Shown here piece after piece: positions 44,341 to 55,098 of a stretch of 64,000 bases of DNA; position 1 is the first letter of the stretch; every line of letters starts with the position of its first letter. The stretch spans positions 1,891,930-1,955,929 of the forward strand of contig NZ_JAMXLA010000001.1 in assembly GCF_024054175.1 (NCBI RefSeq), given 5' to 3'. The stretch comes from Flavobacterium sp. NRK1. GTDB taxonomy: Bacteria > Bacteroidota > Bacteroidia > Flavobacteriales > Flavobacteriaceae. The notes under the pieces were generated by a model. The model did no database searches, was not told where the DNA came from, and worked only from the letters and a program-made list of their open reading frames with translations. A program made the position numbers and the translations under genes.

Positions 44341-46242
44341 ATGATTTTAAGGCTTTTTTTACTGATTTCTTTATTATTTCAACAAACTTTATTTGCCCAG
44401 GAAGATAATTTTGATGTTTCTCTCATTCCTGAAACGCTTAAAGAAAATGCTAATGCTATAATCAGGCTTGACAGGGTAGAATTTTCTATTGAATCCAGAA
44501 AATCGATGATTATAAAAAAGCAGAAGATTGTTACTGTTATAAATGAGAGTGGATTTGGAAGCGTAGATGCAAGCGAATATTATAATAAATCTACTTCAAT
44601 AAAATTAATAGAAGCAATTGTTTACGATCAAAATGGAAAGCTGCTAAAAAAAATAAAACGTAAAGATTTTAAGGACGTAGCAATATCCCAAGGTTCTACA
44701 TTAACGGATAACAGGGGTTTGTATCTTGATTATACACCTGTAACCTATCCTTTTACGATAGTGTTTAATAGTGAAGTTGAAACATCTAATACTGCATTTA
44801 TACCGCAATGGTGGGCTATAGAAGATGCAAATACCAGCACTGAAAAAAGTGAAATAACAATAACATATAACCCTGATCTGGGGTTTAAATATAAAGAAAT
44901 CAATTTTGAGGGAGCTGCTATTAATAAACAGGAAGGAGCTAACATGCTTTCTTACAAAGTTGAAAATATACCGTCCCTGAAGCGTGAAGAATATACACCA
45001 CCTTTTAGAAAAATATCTCCCTATGTAATTTTTGGACTTGAAAAATTTCATCTTGAAGGTGTAGATGGAGAAGCATCAAGCTGGGAAAGTTTTGGATCAT
45101 GGTATTACAATAATCTTTTAAAGGGAACCGATGAACTTTCTGATGAAACAATACAAAAGGTAAAAGGTGTTGTAGGAACAGAAACAGATGCTGTAAAAAA
45201 AGCAAAACTTATTTATGAATATGTACAATCTAAAACCAGGTATATAAGCATTCAGCTTGGAATTGGCGGCTGGAAGCCAATGCTTGCAAAAGATGTTGAC
45301 AGGCTGGGTTATGGCGATTGTAAAGCTCTTAGTAATTATACAAGAGCGTTACTTAAAGCCGTGGGAGTTGATGCATACTGTGCGGTTATTTATGGTGGCG
45401 GCTACAAGCGCGATATACGTGAAGATTTTGTAAGTATGCAGGGTAACCATATGATACTTGGTATTCCGGATAATGATAAAATTGTATGGCTTGAATGTAC
45501 AAGCCAGGTAAATCCGTTTGGTTTTCAGGGTGATTTTACGGACGACAGAATGGCATTGCTCATAAAACCTGAAGGAAGTAAAATTGTAAGAACTGCAGTT
45601 TATGATAGCAAGGCAAACGCTCAAGTATCTAAGGGTAGTTATAAAATAACCGGTGCAGGTGCTATTTCTGCAAATGTGGTTATAGCCAGTAAAGGCACAC
45701 AGTATGATAATAAGTTTTTTTTAGAGAGTAAATCTAAAGATGAGAGGGATAAATATTACAAGTCAGGCTTTGACAATATTAATAACCTGAAAATAAAAAA
45801 AGCGGAACTAAAAAATAATAAGGATTCTCAGGAATTCATAGAAGACCTTGCGTTAGAAGCTGAAGGATATTGTAGTAAATCTGGTGACAGGCTTATTTTT
45901 GCTGTTAATGCTTTTAATCAGTATAACAGTGTACCGCAGAGATACAGGTCACGAAAAAACCCATTTGAAATTGCGCGTGGATTTTTTGATACAGATGAGA
46001 TTACAATAGTAATTCCGGAAGGCTTTACTATGGAGTCTAAACCTGACGATATTACTATTACAGAAAAGTACGGAGAATATAAGGCGGAATATGTAGCTGC
46101 TGAAGACGGATCGCTAATTTATAAAAGATCGCTACTTGTTAACCCGGGATATTATGCCAGTACAGATTATGAAGACTTTAGGCTTTTCAGAGAAAAAATT
46201 GCACGTAATGATAATGCTAAAATTGTGCTCATAAAAAAATAG
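44341..46242 (+). CDS. DUF3857 protein with intact transglutaminase-like core
   Basis: A signal peptide (ending F-A-Q) precedes a DUF3857 beta-rich region (about 50-220) and a transglutaminase-like domain with the catalytic Cys327 in G-Y-G-D-C-K-A-L-S, His in Q-G-N-H-M-I-L-G and the following E-C-T-S. The remaining 230 residues are beta-rich. It is probably periplasmic and may act on peptides or cross-links. The next gene is a paralogue. 633 residues. Confidence 0.87.
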   Translation: MILRLFLLISLLFQQTLFAQEDNFDVSLIPETLKENANAIIRLDRVEFSIESRKSMIIKKQKIVTVINESGFGSVDASEYYNKSTSIKLIEAIVYDQNGKLLKKIKRKDFKDVAISQGSTLTDNRGLYLDYTPVTYPFTIVFNSEVETSNTAFIPQWWAIEDANTSTEKSEITITYNPDLGFKYKEINFEGAAINKQEGANMLSYKVENIPSLKREEYTPPFRKISPYVIFGLEKFHLEGVDGEASSWESFGSWYYNNLLKGTDELSDETIQKVKGVVGTETDAVKKAKLIYEYVQSKTRYISIQLGIGGWKPMLAKDVDRLGYGDCKALSNYTRALLKAVGVDAYCAVIYGGGYKRDIREDFVSMQGNHMILGIPDNDKIVWLECTSQVNPFGFQGDFTDDRMALLIKPEGSKIVRTAVYDSKANAQVSKGSYKITGAGAISANVVIASKGTQYDNKFFLESKSKDERDKYYKSGFDNINNLKIKKAELKNNKDSQEFIEDLALEAEGYCSKSGDRLIFAVNAFNQYNSVPQRYRSRKNPFEIARGFFDTDEITIVIPEGFTMESKPDDITITEKYGEYKAEYVAAEDGSLIYKRSLLVNPGYYASTDYEDFRLFREKIARNDNAKIVLIKK

Positions 46243-46282
46243 AAACAACACACAAACCAAACCAATCAAACCAAACCCAATA

Positions 46283-48223
46283 ATGAAATTAATTAGTACT
46301 TTACTGCTTTTGATTAGCTGTATTTTTACGGCAGGAGCACAAAATTTTAAACCCCAAAAAGTAACAATTGAAGAACTGCGGGAGAAATTTCATCCAAAAG
46401 ACACTTCAGCACCTGCGGCGATATTGCATAAAATAGGCAAAACATATTTTGCCATATATTCAGACTCCTGGAATGTGGTTACTGAAGTAACTACACGTAT
46501 TAAAATATACAAAAAATCGGGTTATGAATATGCTAATCAGGAAGTACCATACTATACAGGGGGCAGAATAATTAAAGTTAATTTTTCAGACGCATATACT
46601 TATAATCTGGTAGGCAATGAAATTGAAAGAACAAGACTAAAAAATGATGGTGAATTTACAGAAAAGGTAAATGATGACTACCAAATAAAAAAAATAACAA
46701 TGCCTAATGTAAAAGAAGGCAGTATAATAGAGTATACATATACTATTACTACACCGTATTTTTCAGTTTTTCGTGACTGGTATTTTCAATATGATATTCC
46801 TGCAAATTATGTAGAATATAAAATTACTGTACCACAGTTTTTTACTTATAACAGGTATCTTGCCGGATATACCAAAGTAAATAAACTTGATACGGCTGCA
46901 AGCGTGCCTGCAGGGATGAACTATAGAGAATTTACAGATGTTTTTTGGGCTGAAAATGTTAAAGCTATAAAAGATGAAGCTTATGTAAATAATATTGAAA
47001 ATTATACTTCAATATTAAAACATGAACTTGCTTCAACGAACTTTAGTTCGGGAACTGAAAATTACTCAACGAACTGGGGAGCAGTAGCAAAAAAAATATA
47101 TGAGCATGAAGATTTTGGAAGAGAATTAAATTTTGATTCTTATTTTAAGGAAGACCTTCAGCATATTATTTCCGGTGGAGTAATGAGTAATGAAGAAAAG
47201 GCAAATAAGATATTTTTATTTGTAAAATCCCGAATGAACTGGAATGGAGATTATGGCTATTATTGCGATAAAGGAGTAAAAAAGGCGTATGAAAGCAAAA
47301 CAGGAAATACAGCAGAGATAAATTTAATATTAACCGCAATGCTGCGTGAGGCAGGCTTAATAGCCAACCCGGTGCTTATAAGTACACGTTCTAACGGTGT
47401 TGCTTTATTTCCTACCCGTACAGCCTATAACTATGTTGTTGCAGGTGTAGAAAATGGTAAGTCTGTTATATTATTTGATGCTACAAGTAAATTTACAGTG
47501 CCAGGTGTTTTGCCTGAAAGAGCTTTGAACTGGCAGGGGAGGATGATAAGAAAAGACGGATCTACAGCCGATATAGATTTAATGCCTGTAAACAACTCTA
47601 AAGAGTTAATAGCTGTTACCGCTTCTATAGATAACGAAGGAAATGTAGCGGGTAAAGTAAGAGACCAGCACCATGATTATTATGCTTATATTTTCAAGGA
47701 AAGATATGCCGAAATGAGTGAAGATACATATGCTGAAAAGTTTGAAAAAAGATATAATGGCATCGAACTTGGCGACTATAAAAGAACCCTTGATAAGGAT
47801 AGTCCTAAACCTGTTACTGAAGAATATGATTTTGTACACAAAAATATGTCTGATGTAATAGGCGATAAAATATATTTTAACCCGTTATTGTTTTTTACCG
47901 CAACAGAAAATCCTTTTAAGCAGGAAGAAAGAGAATATCCTATAGATTTTGGGTATCCCTGGCAGGATAGATACATGATTAATATAACTTTGCCTGAAGG
48001 ATATGTAGTTGAATCGTTACCAAAACCAGTATCTGTTGTTATGGAGGAAAACATAGGCAGTTTTAAATACAATGTTGTATCACAAAACAATTCGGTACAG
48101 GTAAGCGTTTTATTTGATGTTAACTATGCCAATGTTTCACAGGCATATTACAGAACGCTTAAAGATTTTTTCCAGATGGTAATTGATAAGCAAAATGAAA
48201 AGGTAGTACTTAAAAAAGCATAA
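46283..48223 (+). CDS. DUF3857 paralogue with lost catalytic Cys
   Basis: Same architecture as the gene before it: signal peptide (A-G-A-Q), DUF3857, transglutaminase-like core, beta-rich tail, 646 residues. In the core the G-D-C of the active enzyme aligns with G-N-T (Thr343), so the nucleophile is missing, and it is most likely a binding or partner protein. The 40-nt gap to the upstream paralogue suggests co-expression. Function unknown. Confidence 0.85.
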   Translation: MKLISTLLLLISCIFTAGAQNFKPQKVTIEELREKFHPKDTSAPAAILHKIGKTYFAIYSDSWNVVTEVTTRIKIYKKSGYEYANQEVPYYTGGRIIKVNFSDAYTYNLVGNEIERTRLKNDGEFTEKVNDDYQIKKITMPNVKEGSIIEYTYTITTPYFSVFRDWYFQYDIPANYVEYKITVPQFFTYNRYLAGYTKVNKLDTAASVPAGMNYREFTDVFWAENVKAIKDEAYVNNIENYTSILKHELASTNFSSGTENYSTNWGAVAKKIYEHEDFGRELNFDSYFKEDLQHIISGGVMSNEEKANKIFLFVKSRMNWNGDYGYYCDKGVKKAYESKTGNTAEINLILTAMLREAGLIANPVLISTRSNGVALFPTRTAYNYVVAGVENGKSVILFDATSKFTVPGVLPERALNWQGRMIRKDGSTADIDLMPVNNSKELIAVTASIDNEGNVAGKVRDQHHDYYAYIFKERYAEMSEDTYAEKFEKRYNGIELGDYKRTLDKDSPKPVTEEYDFVHKNMSDVIGDKIYFNPLLFFTATENPFKQEEREYPIDFGYPWQDRYMINITLPEGYVVESLPKPVSVVMEENIGSFKYNVVSQNNSVQVSVLFDVNYANVSQAYYRTLKDFFQMVIDKQNEKVVLKKA

Positions 48224-48225
48224 TA

Positions 48226-48552
48226 ATGAATATAAAAAACGCACAACAGGAAGTAGATAACTGGATAAAGGAGCACGGTGTGCGCTATTTTAATGAACTT
48301 ACCAATATGGCGCAGCTTACGGAAGAAGTTGGCGAGGTAGCCCGTATTATAGCGCGCCGCTATGGCGAACAAAGTGAAAAAGAAAGTGATAAGAACAAAG
48401 ACCTGGGTGAAGAACTGGCCGATGTTGTTTTTGTAGTATTGTGCCTGGCAAACCAGACAGGTGTAAATCTTCAGGAGGCATTTGATAAAAAAATGGATTT
48501 AAAAAGCAAGCGCGACCATGACAGGCACCATAATAACGAAAAATTAAAATAA
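48226..48552 (+). CDS. MazG-like nucleotide pyrophosphohydrolase
   Basis: This 108-residue all-helical protein has the MazG-type pattern L-T-E-E-V-G-E-V-A-R and D-L-G-E-E-L-A-D-V-V-F-V, with the Glu/Asp residues that bind Mg2+. It hydrolyses NTPs or dNTPs to NMP and PPi, probably non-canonical ones. It starts 2 nt after the DUF3857 stop, so it is in the same transcript. Confidence 0.9.
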   Translation: MNIKNAQQEVDNWIKEHGVRYFNELTNMAQLTEEVGEVARIIARRYGEQSEKESDKNKDLGEELADVVFVVLCLANQTGVNLQEAFDKKMDLKSKRDHDRHHNNEKLK

Positions 48553-48559
48553 GGTGATA

Positions 48560-48772
48560 ATGAAACTAAAATTAGCTCAGTTTGTTGCCGGACTTATAAT
48601 TTATTTTGTTTTTGGTATCATAACAATAGTAATAGTTGGGGATGATCTGGAAAATCCCTGGTCATACGTTATTATATGGACACTTGGTATGTCACTATTG
48701 CATGTTCTAGTTTTAGAACCATTCAGGGTGAGGTTAACCAAAAAGAAAGAAGAGCAGCAAAAAAAGCAGTAA
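48560..48772 (+). CDS. Hypothetical small membrane protein (two helices)
   Basis: Two hydrophobic helices (about 8-25 and 38-55) are followed by a basic tail with K-K-K-E-E-Q-Q-K-K, 70 residues. A GTG at 48554 lies two codons earlier, but the ATG at 48560 is the more usual start. It sits between mazG-like and aroA with gaps of only a few nt. No family recognised. Confidence 0.6.
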   Translation: MKLKLAQFVAGLIIYFVFGIITIVIVGDDLENPWSYVIIWTLGMSLLHVLVLEPFRVRLTKKKEEQQKKQ

Positions 48773-48775
48773 TTT

Positions 48776-50020
48776 ATGGATATTCATTTGCAGGTGCCTG
48801 ATGGTGTAAAATCATCATCTCTGAAAATTTCCGGTAGCAAGTCTGAAACTAACAGGTTATTATTATTGCAGTCTTTATATCCGGGTATTAGCTTTAACAA
48901 TGCTTCAGAATCTGATGATAGTGAAGTTATGCGTAAGGCACTCTCTGCAAATGATAACAATATAGATGTACACCATGCGGGTACAGCTATGCGTTTTCTC
49001 ACGGCATACTATGCTATTCAGGAGGGCAAAAAAACGGTAATTACAGGTTCTTCCCGAATGAAAGAGCGTCCTATAGGTGTTTTGGTAAATGCATTATGCA
49101 GTCTTGGAGCCAATATAGAATATGCTGAAAATGAAGGTTTTCCTCCGCTTACAATAACGGGTAAAAAATTACATGCAAATAAAGTAACTATAAAAGCAAA
49201 TGTTAGCAGCCAGTATATAACTGCCTTACTGCTTATAGCACCAAAGCTTGAAAAAGGACTTGAAATTAATCTTGATGGAGAAATTACTTCGAGGCCTTAT
49301 CTTGAAATGACACTTGCTTTACTTACAGAAGTTGGAATTAAGCATGAGTTTAAAGATAATACTATTTTTGTTGAGCCTTTAATTGATGTAACACCGGTAG
49401 CAATAACTGTTGAAAGTGACTGGAGTTCGGCATCATACTTTTATTCAATTGTAGCTTTGGCAGATGTCGGCACTTCAATTTCCTTAACCTCTTATAAACA
49501 AAACAGTCTTCAGGGCGACAGCGCTCTGGCAAAAATTTATTCGGATTTGGGGGTAGATACGTTTTTTGAATCAGATACAATAGTGTTGTGTAAGAACAGG
49601 AAAGCTAAACCTGTATTTTTAAATTTAATAAATACTCCGGATATTGCCCAAACTATAGCAGTAACCTGTTTTGGACTTGGAGTAGGATGTTACTTAACAG
49701 GGTTACATACTTTAAAAATAAAAGAAACAGACAGGCTTGAAGCACTTAAAACTGAGTTGGAGAAATTTGGAGCAATTGTTGAAGTTACCAACGATAGTTT
49801 AAAGATTGAACCGCATAACTTATTTGATGCAGTTAATAAAGAGAAGCCTGATCATAAAGGGCCTGTAAATACGTATAACGATCACAGAATGGCAATGGCC
49901 TTTGCCCCCCTTGCTATAAAAGTACCTTTTATTATAAATGAAGCTGAGGTTGTTTCAAAATCATATCCTGCCTTTTGGGACGATCTTAAAAAGTGCGGCT
50001 TTAAAATCAGAACAATATAA
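48776..50020 (+). CDS. aroA: 3-phosphoshikimate 1-carboxyvinyltransferase (EPSP synthase)
   Basis: AroA is the sixth step of the shikimate pathway. The sequence shows S-K-S-E-T-N-R at the N-terminus, A-G-T-A-M-R-F-L-T-A, S-R-M-K-E-R-P-I-G, D-W-S-S-A-S-Y-F-Y, K-E-T-D-R-L and Y-N-D-H-R-M-A-M-A-F. The length (414) is slightly short of E. coli's 427. The L-G-N-A-G-T form of the PEP loop is here H-H-A-G-T. It is the last gene of a tight run beginning at the DUF3857 genes. Confidence 0.93.
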   Translation: MDIHLQVPDGVKSSSLKISGSKSETNRLLLLQSLYPGISFNNASESDDSEVMRKALSANDNNIDVHHAGTAMRFLTAYYAIQEGKKTVITGSSRMKERPIGVLVNALCSLGANIEYAENEGFPPLTITGKKLHANKVTIKANVSSQYITALLLIAPKLEKGLEINLDGEITSRPYLEMTLALLTEVGIKHEFKDNTIFVEPLIDVTPVAITVESDWSSASYFYSIVALADVGTSISLTSYKQNSLQGDSALAKIYSDLGVDTFFESDTIVLCKNRKAKPVFLNLINTPDIAQTIAVTCFGLGVGCYLTGLHTLKIKETDRLEALKTELEKFGAIVEVTNDSLKIEPHNLFDAVNKEKPDHKGPVNTYNDHRMAMAFAPLAIKVPFIINEAEVVSKSYPAFWDDLKKCGFKIRTI

Positions 50021-50081
50021 GTTTAAAACATCGATTTTACAGGTTGTTTTTACCTATAAAAATAAATATATGCCAAAACAC

Positions 50082-50113
50082 TTGACAACGCCTGTTTGAC
50101 GGTAGTATATTTG
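50082..50113 (+). promoter_or_regulatory. Bacteroidota promoter of queA
   Basis: TTG at 50082-50084 and TATATTTG at 50106-50113, separated by 21 nt. The ATG at 50172 is 58 nt downstream. Confidence 0.65.
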
Positions 50114-50171
50114 CACGCAATTAGAGCATAAGGCAAATAAGCCATAAATGCTGAAAAATAAAAATAGAAAC

Positions 50172-51221
50172 ATGAAATTATCTAACTTCAATTTCAACTT
50201 GCCAAAAGAGCTTCTGGCTGAGTTTCCTGCCGAAAACAGAGACGAAGCACGCCTTATGGTAATAGACAGGAAAACTAAAACTATAGAGCACAAGCTGTTT
50301 AAAGATGTATTGGATTATTTTGATGAAGGAGATGTAATGGTGCTTAACAACACCAAGGTTTTTCCGGCACGCCTTTATGGTAACAAAGAAAAAACCGGAG
50401 CAAGAATTGAGGTTTTCTTATTAAGAGAGCTTAATTCTGAACAACGCCTTTGGGATGTTTTAGTAGATCCTGCAAGAAAAATAAGAATAGGGAACAAATT
50501 ATATTTTGGTGATGATGACTCTCTTGTAGCAGAGGTTATTGATAATACCACTTCACGCGGAAGAACACTTCGTTTTTTATATGACGGTTCTTATGAAGAA
50601 TTTAGGAATAAGCTTACTGAGCTTGGAGAAACTCCGATACCTAAGTATATAAACCGTGAGGTAGTACCTGAAGATGCAGAGCGTTACCAGACTATTTACG
50701 CTAAGGAAGAAGGTGCTGTGGCTGCGCCAACTGCAGGGCTTCACTTCTCTAAACACCTTCTTAAAAGATTAGAGATAAAAGGAATTGATTTTGCTGAAAT
50801 AACGCTTCACGTCGGACTTGGAACTTTTAACCCTGTAGAGGTAGAAGATCTGTCTAAGCATAAAATGGATTCTGAAGAGCTTATTATTAGCCAGGAAGCT
50901 TGTGATATAGTTAATAAAGCAAAAGTAAATAAGCATAAAGTATGTGCTGTAGGTACTACCACCATGCGTGCTATGGAAAGTTCTGTATCATCGGCTAAAA
51001 CACTTAATCCGTATGTAGGATGGACAAATAAATTTATTTTCCCTCCGTATGATTTTAGCGTGGCAGATTGTATGATTACTAATTTCCATACACCTAAATC
51101 AACGTTGTTAATGATGATCTCTGCATTTATGGGACATGATCTTATGCGCAAGGCTTATGACGAGGCTATAAAAGAAGGCTATCGTTTTTACACTTATGGT
51201 GATGCTATGCTGATTTTATAA
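50172..51221 (+). CDS. queA: tRNA preQ1(34) S-adenosylmethionine ribosyltransferase-isomerase
   Basis: QueA moves the ribosyl of SAM onto preQ1 in tRNA to form epoxyqueuosine. The family start [33 protein letters not shown], the P-T-A-G-L-H-F block and T-L-H-V-G-L-G-T-F are present. The start at 50172 is preferred; an ATG at 50148 would add eight charged residues. 349 residues. A terminator follows. Confidence 0.95.
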   Translation: MKLSNFNFNLPKELLAEFPAENRDEARLMVIDRKTKTIEHKLFKDVLDYFDEGDVMVLNNTKVFPARLYGNKEKTGARIEVFLLRELNSEQRLWDVLVDPARKIRIGNKLYFGDDDSLVAEVIDNTTSRGRTLRFLYDGSYEEFRNKLTELGETPIPKYINREVVPEDAERYQTIYAKEEGAVAAPTAGLHFSKHLLKRLEIKGIDFAEITLHVGLGTFNPVEVEDLSKHKMDSEELIISQEACDIVNKAKVNKHKVCAVGTTTMRAMESSVSSAKTLNPYVGWTNKFIFPPYDFSVADCMITNFHTPKSTLLMMISAFMGHDLMRKAYDEAIKEGYRFYTYGDAMLIL

Positions 51222-51244
51222 TGATCAGTTAATAATAAAATTTT

Positions 51245-51270
51245 AAAGCGGCTTTATGCCGCTTTTTTTT
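51245..51270 (+). terminator. Intrinsic terminator after queA
   Basis: An 8-bp stem (51245-51252 with 51258-51265) with a TTTAT loop and a T8 run. Confidence 0.85.
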
Positions 51271-51421
51271 GTTTTACCTCTAAATAGAAATTTTAAATTT
51301 TTAACATTTTTTTTGTAGCTTGCTAAGGGTTTGGAATAACTTGGCTAATGAGAGTTGTTGTCTTGTCAAAAGAAAACTGAAAAACATTGTTTTGTTAATA
51401 CTATATAAGCTCCGATACAAT

Positions 51422-53524
51422 ATGAAAAAAGTATTATTTGTCTTACTGCTATTAAGCATTTTGCCTTTAAAGGCACAGGAAGGCTGGCCGGAGCCTTTTC
51501 TTGTTTATACTGATTCGTTAGGGTATTCTCAGGACCTGCCGAAAGAAAACTGGCAGTTTATAAACATACATCAAGATACTGTTAGCTTTAATGATATAAT
51601 AAAGCCGGAATATTCATCAAAATTTAATTATTCATCAACCGGTGCTATTACGGTTACAGGAAGCAAATCTTATGTGTGGGTTCGTTATACATTAAAAAAT
51701 ACTACTCCGGTTTCTCAAATCATTACGTTTGCCACACACAGGCCTAAAGAACATATTTATGTACTTGCAAATAATAAATGGAAACATTTTGTAACAGGGG
51801 ATATGGTTCCCTGGAGTAAGCGCAACGGTATTAAGCAGCTTAATCATATAAAATATACTCTCAAAGCAGGAGAAGAAATAAAAGTATATTTAAACCTGGA
51901 GGAAATTACCTTGATGACTCATATAGCACCGGCTATAGGAAGCTATCTTTCAGTAATGGAGGGAAATTTTCTGGATAAACATACCTATAGCACAGACGAT
52001 GTTATAGCATTTGGCTTTTTTGGTTTCATACTTTTTGCTGTTATTTTTAATACTTTTTTCTATTATGTCAATAGGGAAAAGGTATATCTGGTCTATTCGT
52101 TACTTCTGCTGTTTTCTGCGCTTTTAGTAGCTGAAAATGATTTTTCATCACTTATTTTTTGTGAGTTCAGGCAGGGGTATCCTGTTTTCATGGCGATAAC
52201 CATAATTGGTTTTATAATTATGCTTATCCAGACATTTCGCTTCTTTTTTAGGATAAATATTCATTTTCGTGGCTGGGATAAGTTTTTGGTCTACTTTTCT
52301 GTTTTAATAGCAATTTTAGGAACGCTGGTTTTTTTGGCATGGCAAAATGGATGGGTAATTTTCCTTGTTGTAATGATGATCATCATTTCTTTGATCACTA
52401 TTGTTTTTATAGTTGCGGCTATAATATTATTAATATCTCTTTTAAGAAAAAAAGATAAAGAAGCCCGGTTATTTATAATAGCCGCTATGCCATTTATTTT
52501 CAGTCCTATTCTTACCATAATTTTGCAGATGGACTGGGTAGTGCCTATTTGTGGTATGTGGACCATAATAGTATTATCGTGGGGTATGTTTGCGCGTTTC
52601 AAATCATTACAAATGGAAAATGCAAGGGCCGCCCTGGAAAAAGAAGAGGAACGTAACCGATTGATAGCACAGCAAAAAGAAGAACTACAGCAGCAGGTGG
52701 AAGAACGTACGGCAGAACTGCGCCAGTCGCTTGAAGATCTTAAGCAGACACAAAATCAGCTGATACAGTCAGAAAAAATGGCATCGTTGGGAGAGCTTAC
52801 TGCGGGTATTGCGCATGAAATACAAAACCCGTTAAACTTTGTGAATAATTTTAGCGATGTAAGTGTAGAGCTTATTACTGAAATGGAGGAAGAGCTGCAA
52901 AAAGGAGATGCAGAGGAAGCTTTAGCTATTGCTCAGGATGTAAAACAAAATCTTGAAAAAATAGCGCATCACGGGCGCAGGGCAGATGGTATTGTAAAGG
53001 GTATGCTGCAGCACAGCAGGGCATCGTCAGGACAAAAAGAACCAGTTGATATTAATGTTCTTGCCGATGAATATTTAAGACTGGCATATCATGGTTTAAG
53101 AGCAAAAGATAAGAGTTTTAATGCAACACTGGTAACCGAATTTGATGATACACTGCCAAAAATAAATATGGTTGGGCAGGATGTAGGCAGGGTACTGCTA
53201 AACCTGTTTACCAATGCTTTTTATGCTACACAGCAAAAATTAAAAACGGCACCATCAGGATATATGCCTACCCTTACTGTATCTACATCGCAAAACGATG
53301 ATGAGGTAATTATTAAAGTTAAGGATAATGGTACGGGTATTCCAAATGAGATTCGTGATAAGATATTGCAGCCATTTTTTACTACCAAACCAACTGGCGA
53401 AGGTACAGGTTTAGGATTATCGCTTAGTTATGATATTATAGTAAAAGGACACGGCGGCAGTATAGATATTAATTCGGTTGAAGGAGAATTTTCAGAATTT
53501 ATAATCACTTTGAAGAAAGATTAA
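51422..53524 (+). CDS. Sensor histidine kinase with 7TM-DISM receptor
   Basis: From ATG 51422: a signal peptide (P-L-K-A-Q), a DISM-type periplasmic beta-domain (about 20-200), then seven hydrophobic helices (about 215-400). A coiled coil with [10 protein letters not shown] follows, then HisKA with the phospho-acceptor His465 in G-I-A-H-E-I-Q-N-P. The HATPase_c region is D-N-G-T-G-I-P, then G-E-G-T-G-L-G-L-S. 700 residues. Two receiver-domain proteins follow, one carrying an adenylate cyclase, so a phosphorelay from an outside signal to cAMP is the likely design. The longer frame from 51320 (TTG) is not preferred. Confidence 0.9.
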   Translation: MKKVLFVLLLLSILPLKAQEGWPEPFLVYTDSLGYSQDLPKENWQFINIHQDTVSFNDIIKPEYSSKFNYSSTGAITVTGSKSYVWVRYTLKNTTPVSQIITFATHRPKEHIYVLANNKWKHFVTGDMVPWSKRNGIKQLNHIKYTLKAGEEIKVYLNLEEITLMTHIAPAIGSYLSVMEGNFLDKHTYSTDDVIAFGFFGFILFAVIFNTFFYYVNREKVYLVYSLLLLFSALLVAENDFSSLIFCEFRQGYPVFMAITIIGFIIMLIQTFRFFFRINIHFRGWDKFLVYFSVLIAILGTLVFLAWQNGWVIFLVVMMIIISLITIVFIVAAIILLISLLRKKDKEARLFIIAAMPFIFSPILTIILQMDWVVPICGMWTIIVLSWGMFARFKSLQMENARAALEKEEERNRLIAQQKEELQQQVEERTAELRQSLEDLKQTQNQLIQSEKMASLGELTAGIAHEIQNPLNFVNNFSDVSVELITEMEEELQKGDAEEALAIAQDVKQNLEKIAHHGRRADGIVKGMLQHSRASSGQKEPVDINVLADEYLRLAYHGLRAKDKSFNATLVTEFDDTLPKINMVGQDVGRVLLNLFTNAFYATQQKLKTAPSGYMPTLTVSTSQNDDEVIIKVKDNGTGIPNEIRDKILQPFFTTKPTGEGTGLGLSLSYDIIVKGHGGSIDINSVEGEFSEFIITLKKD

Positions 53525-53617
53525 TGCTGTGATTTGTCAGTTTTTGATATTATAAATAGTATTATATTAGCATGCATGTTCTTCTAGTAAGGCAGTGCAG
53601 CTACAACACCTAACAAT

Positions 53618-54001
53618 ATGAAAATACTTGTAGTAGACGATGAGGCAGATGTACAGCCACTTTTTTTGCAGCGTTTCCGAAAAGAAATAAAAAGTGGTGA
53701 GATAGATTTTGATTTTGCTCTTTCGGGAGAAGAGGCCTTAGAATACCTTAATGAAAATCATAACGAAGTAGTATTGATACTTTCTGATATTAATATGCCG
53801 GGTATGAGCGGAATTCAGCTATTAGGAAGCATAAGGAAAAATTATAATCATCCTTCACCTGTAGTAATGATGGTTACTGCATATGGCGATACAGAAAATT
53901 ACAATCAGGCTATGGAAAATGGTGCTGACGATTTTTTGACAAAACCTCTTGATTTTGCACTTTTAAAAGAAAAATTAAAAACCTTACCACACCATGACTA
54001 A
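53618..54001 (+). CDS. Single-domain response regulator
   Basis: A 127-residue receiver domain: Asp7/Asp8 acidic pair, phospho-acceptor Asp57 in L-I-L-S-D-I-N-M-P-G, and the Lys in L-T-K-P-L-D. There is no output domain, so it may act as a shuttle or sink between the kinase and the next protein, or on a partner elsewhere. Its stop overlaps the next ATG by 8 nt. Confidence 0.92.
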   Translation: MKILVVDDEADVQPLFLQRFRKEIKSGEIDFDFALSGEEALEYLNENHNEVVLILSDINMPGMSGIQLLGSIRKNYNHPSPVVMMVTAYGDTENYNQAMENGADDFLTKPLDFALLKEKLKTLPHHD

Positions 54002-55037
54002 GATACTCGTCGTAGATGATGAAGCAGATTTAGAGATACTGGTGAAACAAAAGTTTCGAAAAAAAATACGCGAAAACATTTACGAATTTGTTTTTGCGCA
54101 AAATGGCGTTGAAGCCCTTGACAAAATAAGTGAGCACCCTGATCTTGATGTTGTGCTGAGCGATATTAATATGCCTGTTATGGATGGGCTTACCCTGCTT
54201 ACCAGGCTTGCAGAAGTTAATCCGGTACTTAAGGCTGTAGTAGTTTCTGCTTACGGCGATATGCAAAACATCCGTACGGCAATGAACCGGGGAGCTTTTG
54301 ATTTTGTGGTTAAACCTGTTGATTTTGAAGACCTGGAGCTAACTATAGAAAAAACAGCTGTACATGTTAAACAACTGCAGGAAACGATTAAAGCTATAAA
54401 AGAAAACAATATACTTAAAATGTATGTTGACGAAAATGTGCTGAATTTTATGGCACATAAAGAATTTGAAAATTCATTGCTAAAAAATGAATTGCTGGAT
54501 GCAACAGTACTATTTATTGACGTTTGCGGGTTTACATCGATAACCGAAAAAGCTCCTGCAAATGAAGTTGTGAATTTGCTTAACAGCATTTTTGATAAGA
54601 TTGTTGCCGAAGTTATAGGTCAGAATGGTCATGTAGATAAGTTTATGGGCGATGCTGTTATGGCTGTTTTTCGTGGTAACTATCATCTTGACAGGGCTAT
54701 AGATGCTGCACTTGCAGTAAGAGCGCATATTGAAAAGGCAGAAGAAGTAAAGCTGGGCAATATATTATACCGTCCGCAGGTTTCTATTGGTATTAATAGC
54801 GGTGAGATGGTATCGGGCAATATTGGCTCGGCGTCTTTAAAAAGGCTTGATTATACCGTTATTGGCGATGTTGTAAATCTTGCGCAAAGGCTTCAAAGTG
54901 CTGCAAAACCCGGGCAAATACTTATTACTGAGGCTGTTTATCATAAAGCCAAAGAATCATTTAAATGCGGGCCGGTAGGAGAGTTTGTTTTAAAAAACAA
55001 GGCAAACCCTGTAAATGCTTATGAGGTTATTGAATAA
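53994..55037 (+). CDS. Receiver domain - class III adenylate cyclase
   Basis: Receiver domain (1-120, phospho-acceptor Asp57) is fused by a short helical linker to a class III nucleotide cyclase (about 168-347). All catalytic positions are present: metal Asp176 and Asp220, adenine-selecting Lys216 and Asp286, transition-state Asn295 and Arg299. It should make cAMP from ATP when phosphorylated. 347 residues. The gene order kinase, receiver, receiver-cyclase suggests one pathway. Confidence 0.9.
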   Translation: MTKILVVDDEADLEILVKQKFRKKIRENIYEFVFAQNGVEALDKISEHPDLDVVLSDINMPVMDGLTLLTRLAEVNPVLKAVVVSAYGDMQNIRTAMNRGAFDFVVKPVDFEDLELTIEKTAVHVKQLQETIKAIKENNILKMYVDENVLNFMAHKEFENSLLKNELLDATVLFIDVCGFTSITEKAPANEVVNLLNSIFDKIVAEVIGQNGHVDKFMGDAVMAVFRGNYHLDRAIDAALAVRAHIEKAEEVKLGNILYRPQVSIGINSGEMVSGNIGSASLKRLDYTVIGDVVNLAQRLQSAAKPGQILITEAVYHKAKESFKCGPVGEFVLKNKANPVNAYEVIE

Positions 55038-55098
55038 ATAAAAAACTTTATGTTTTTTTAATTATTCCTTACTTTTACCCCACAACAAACAAACTACA

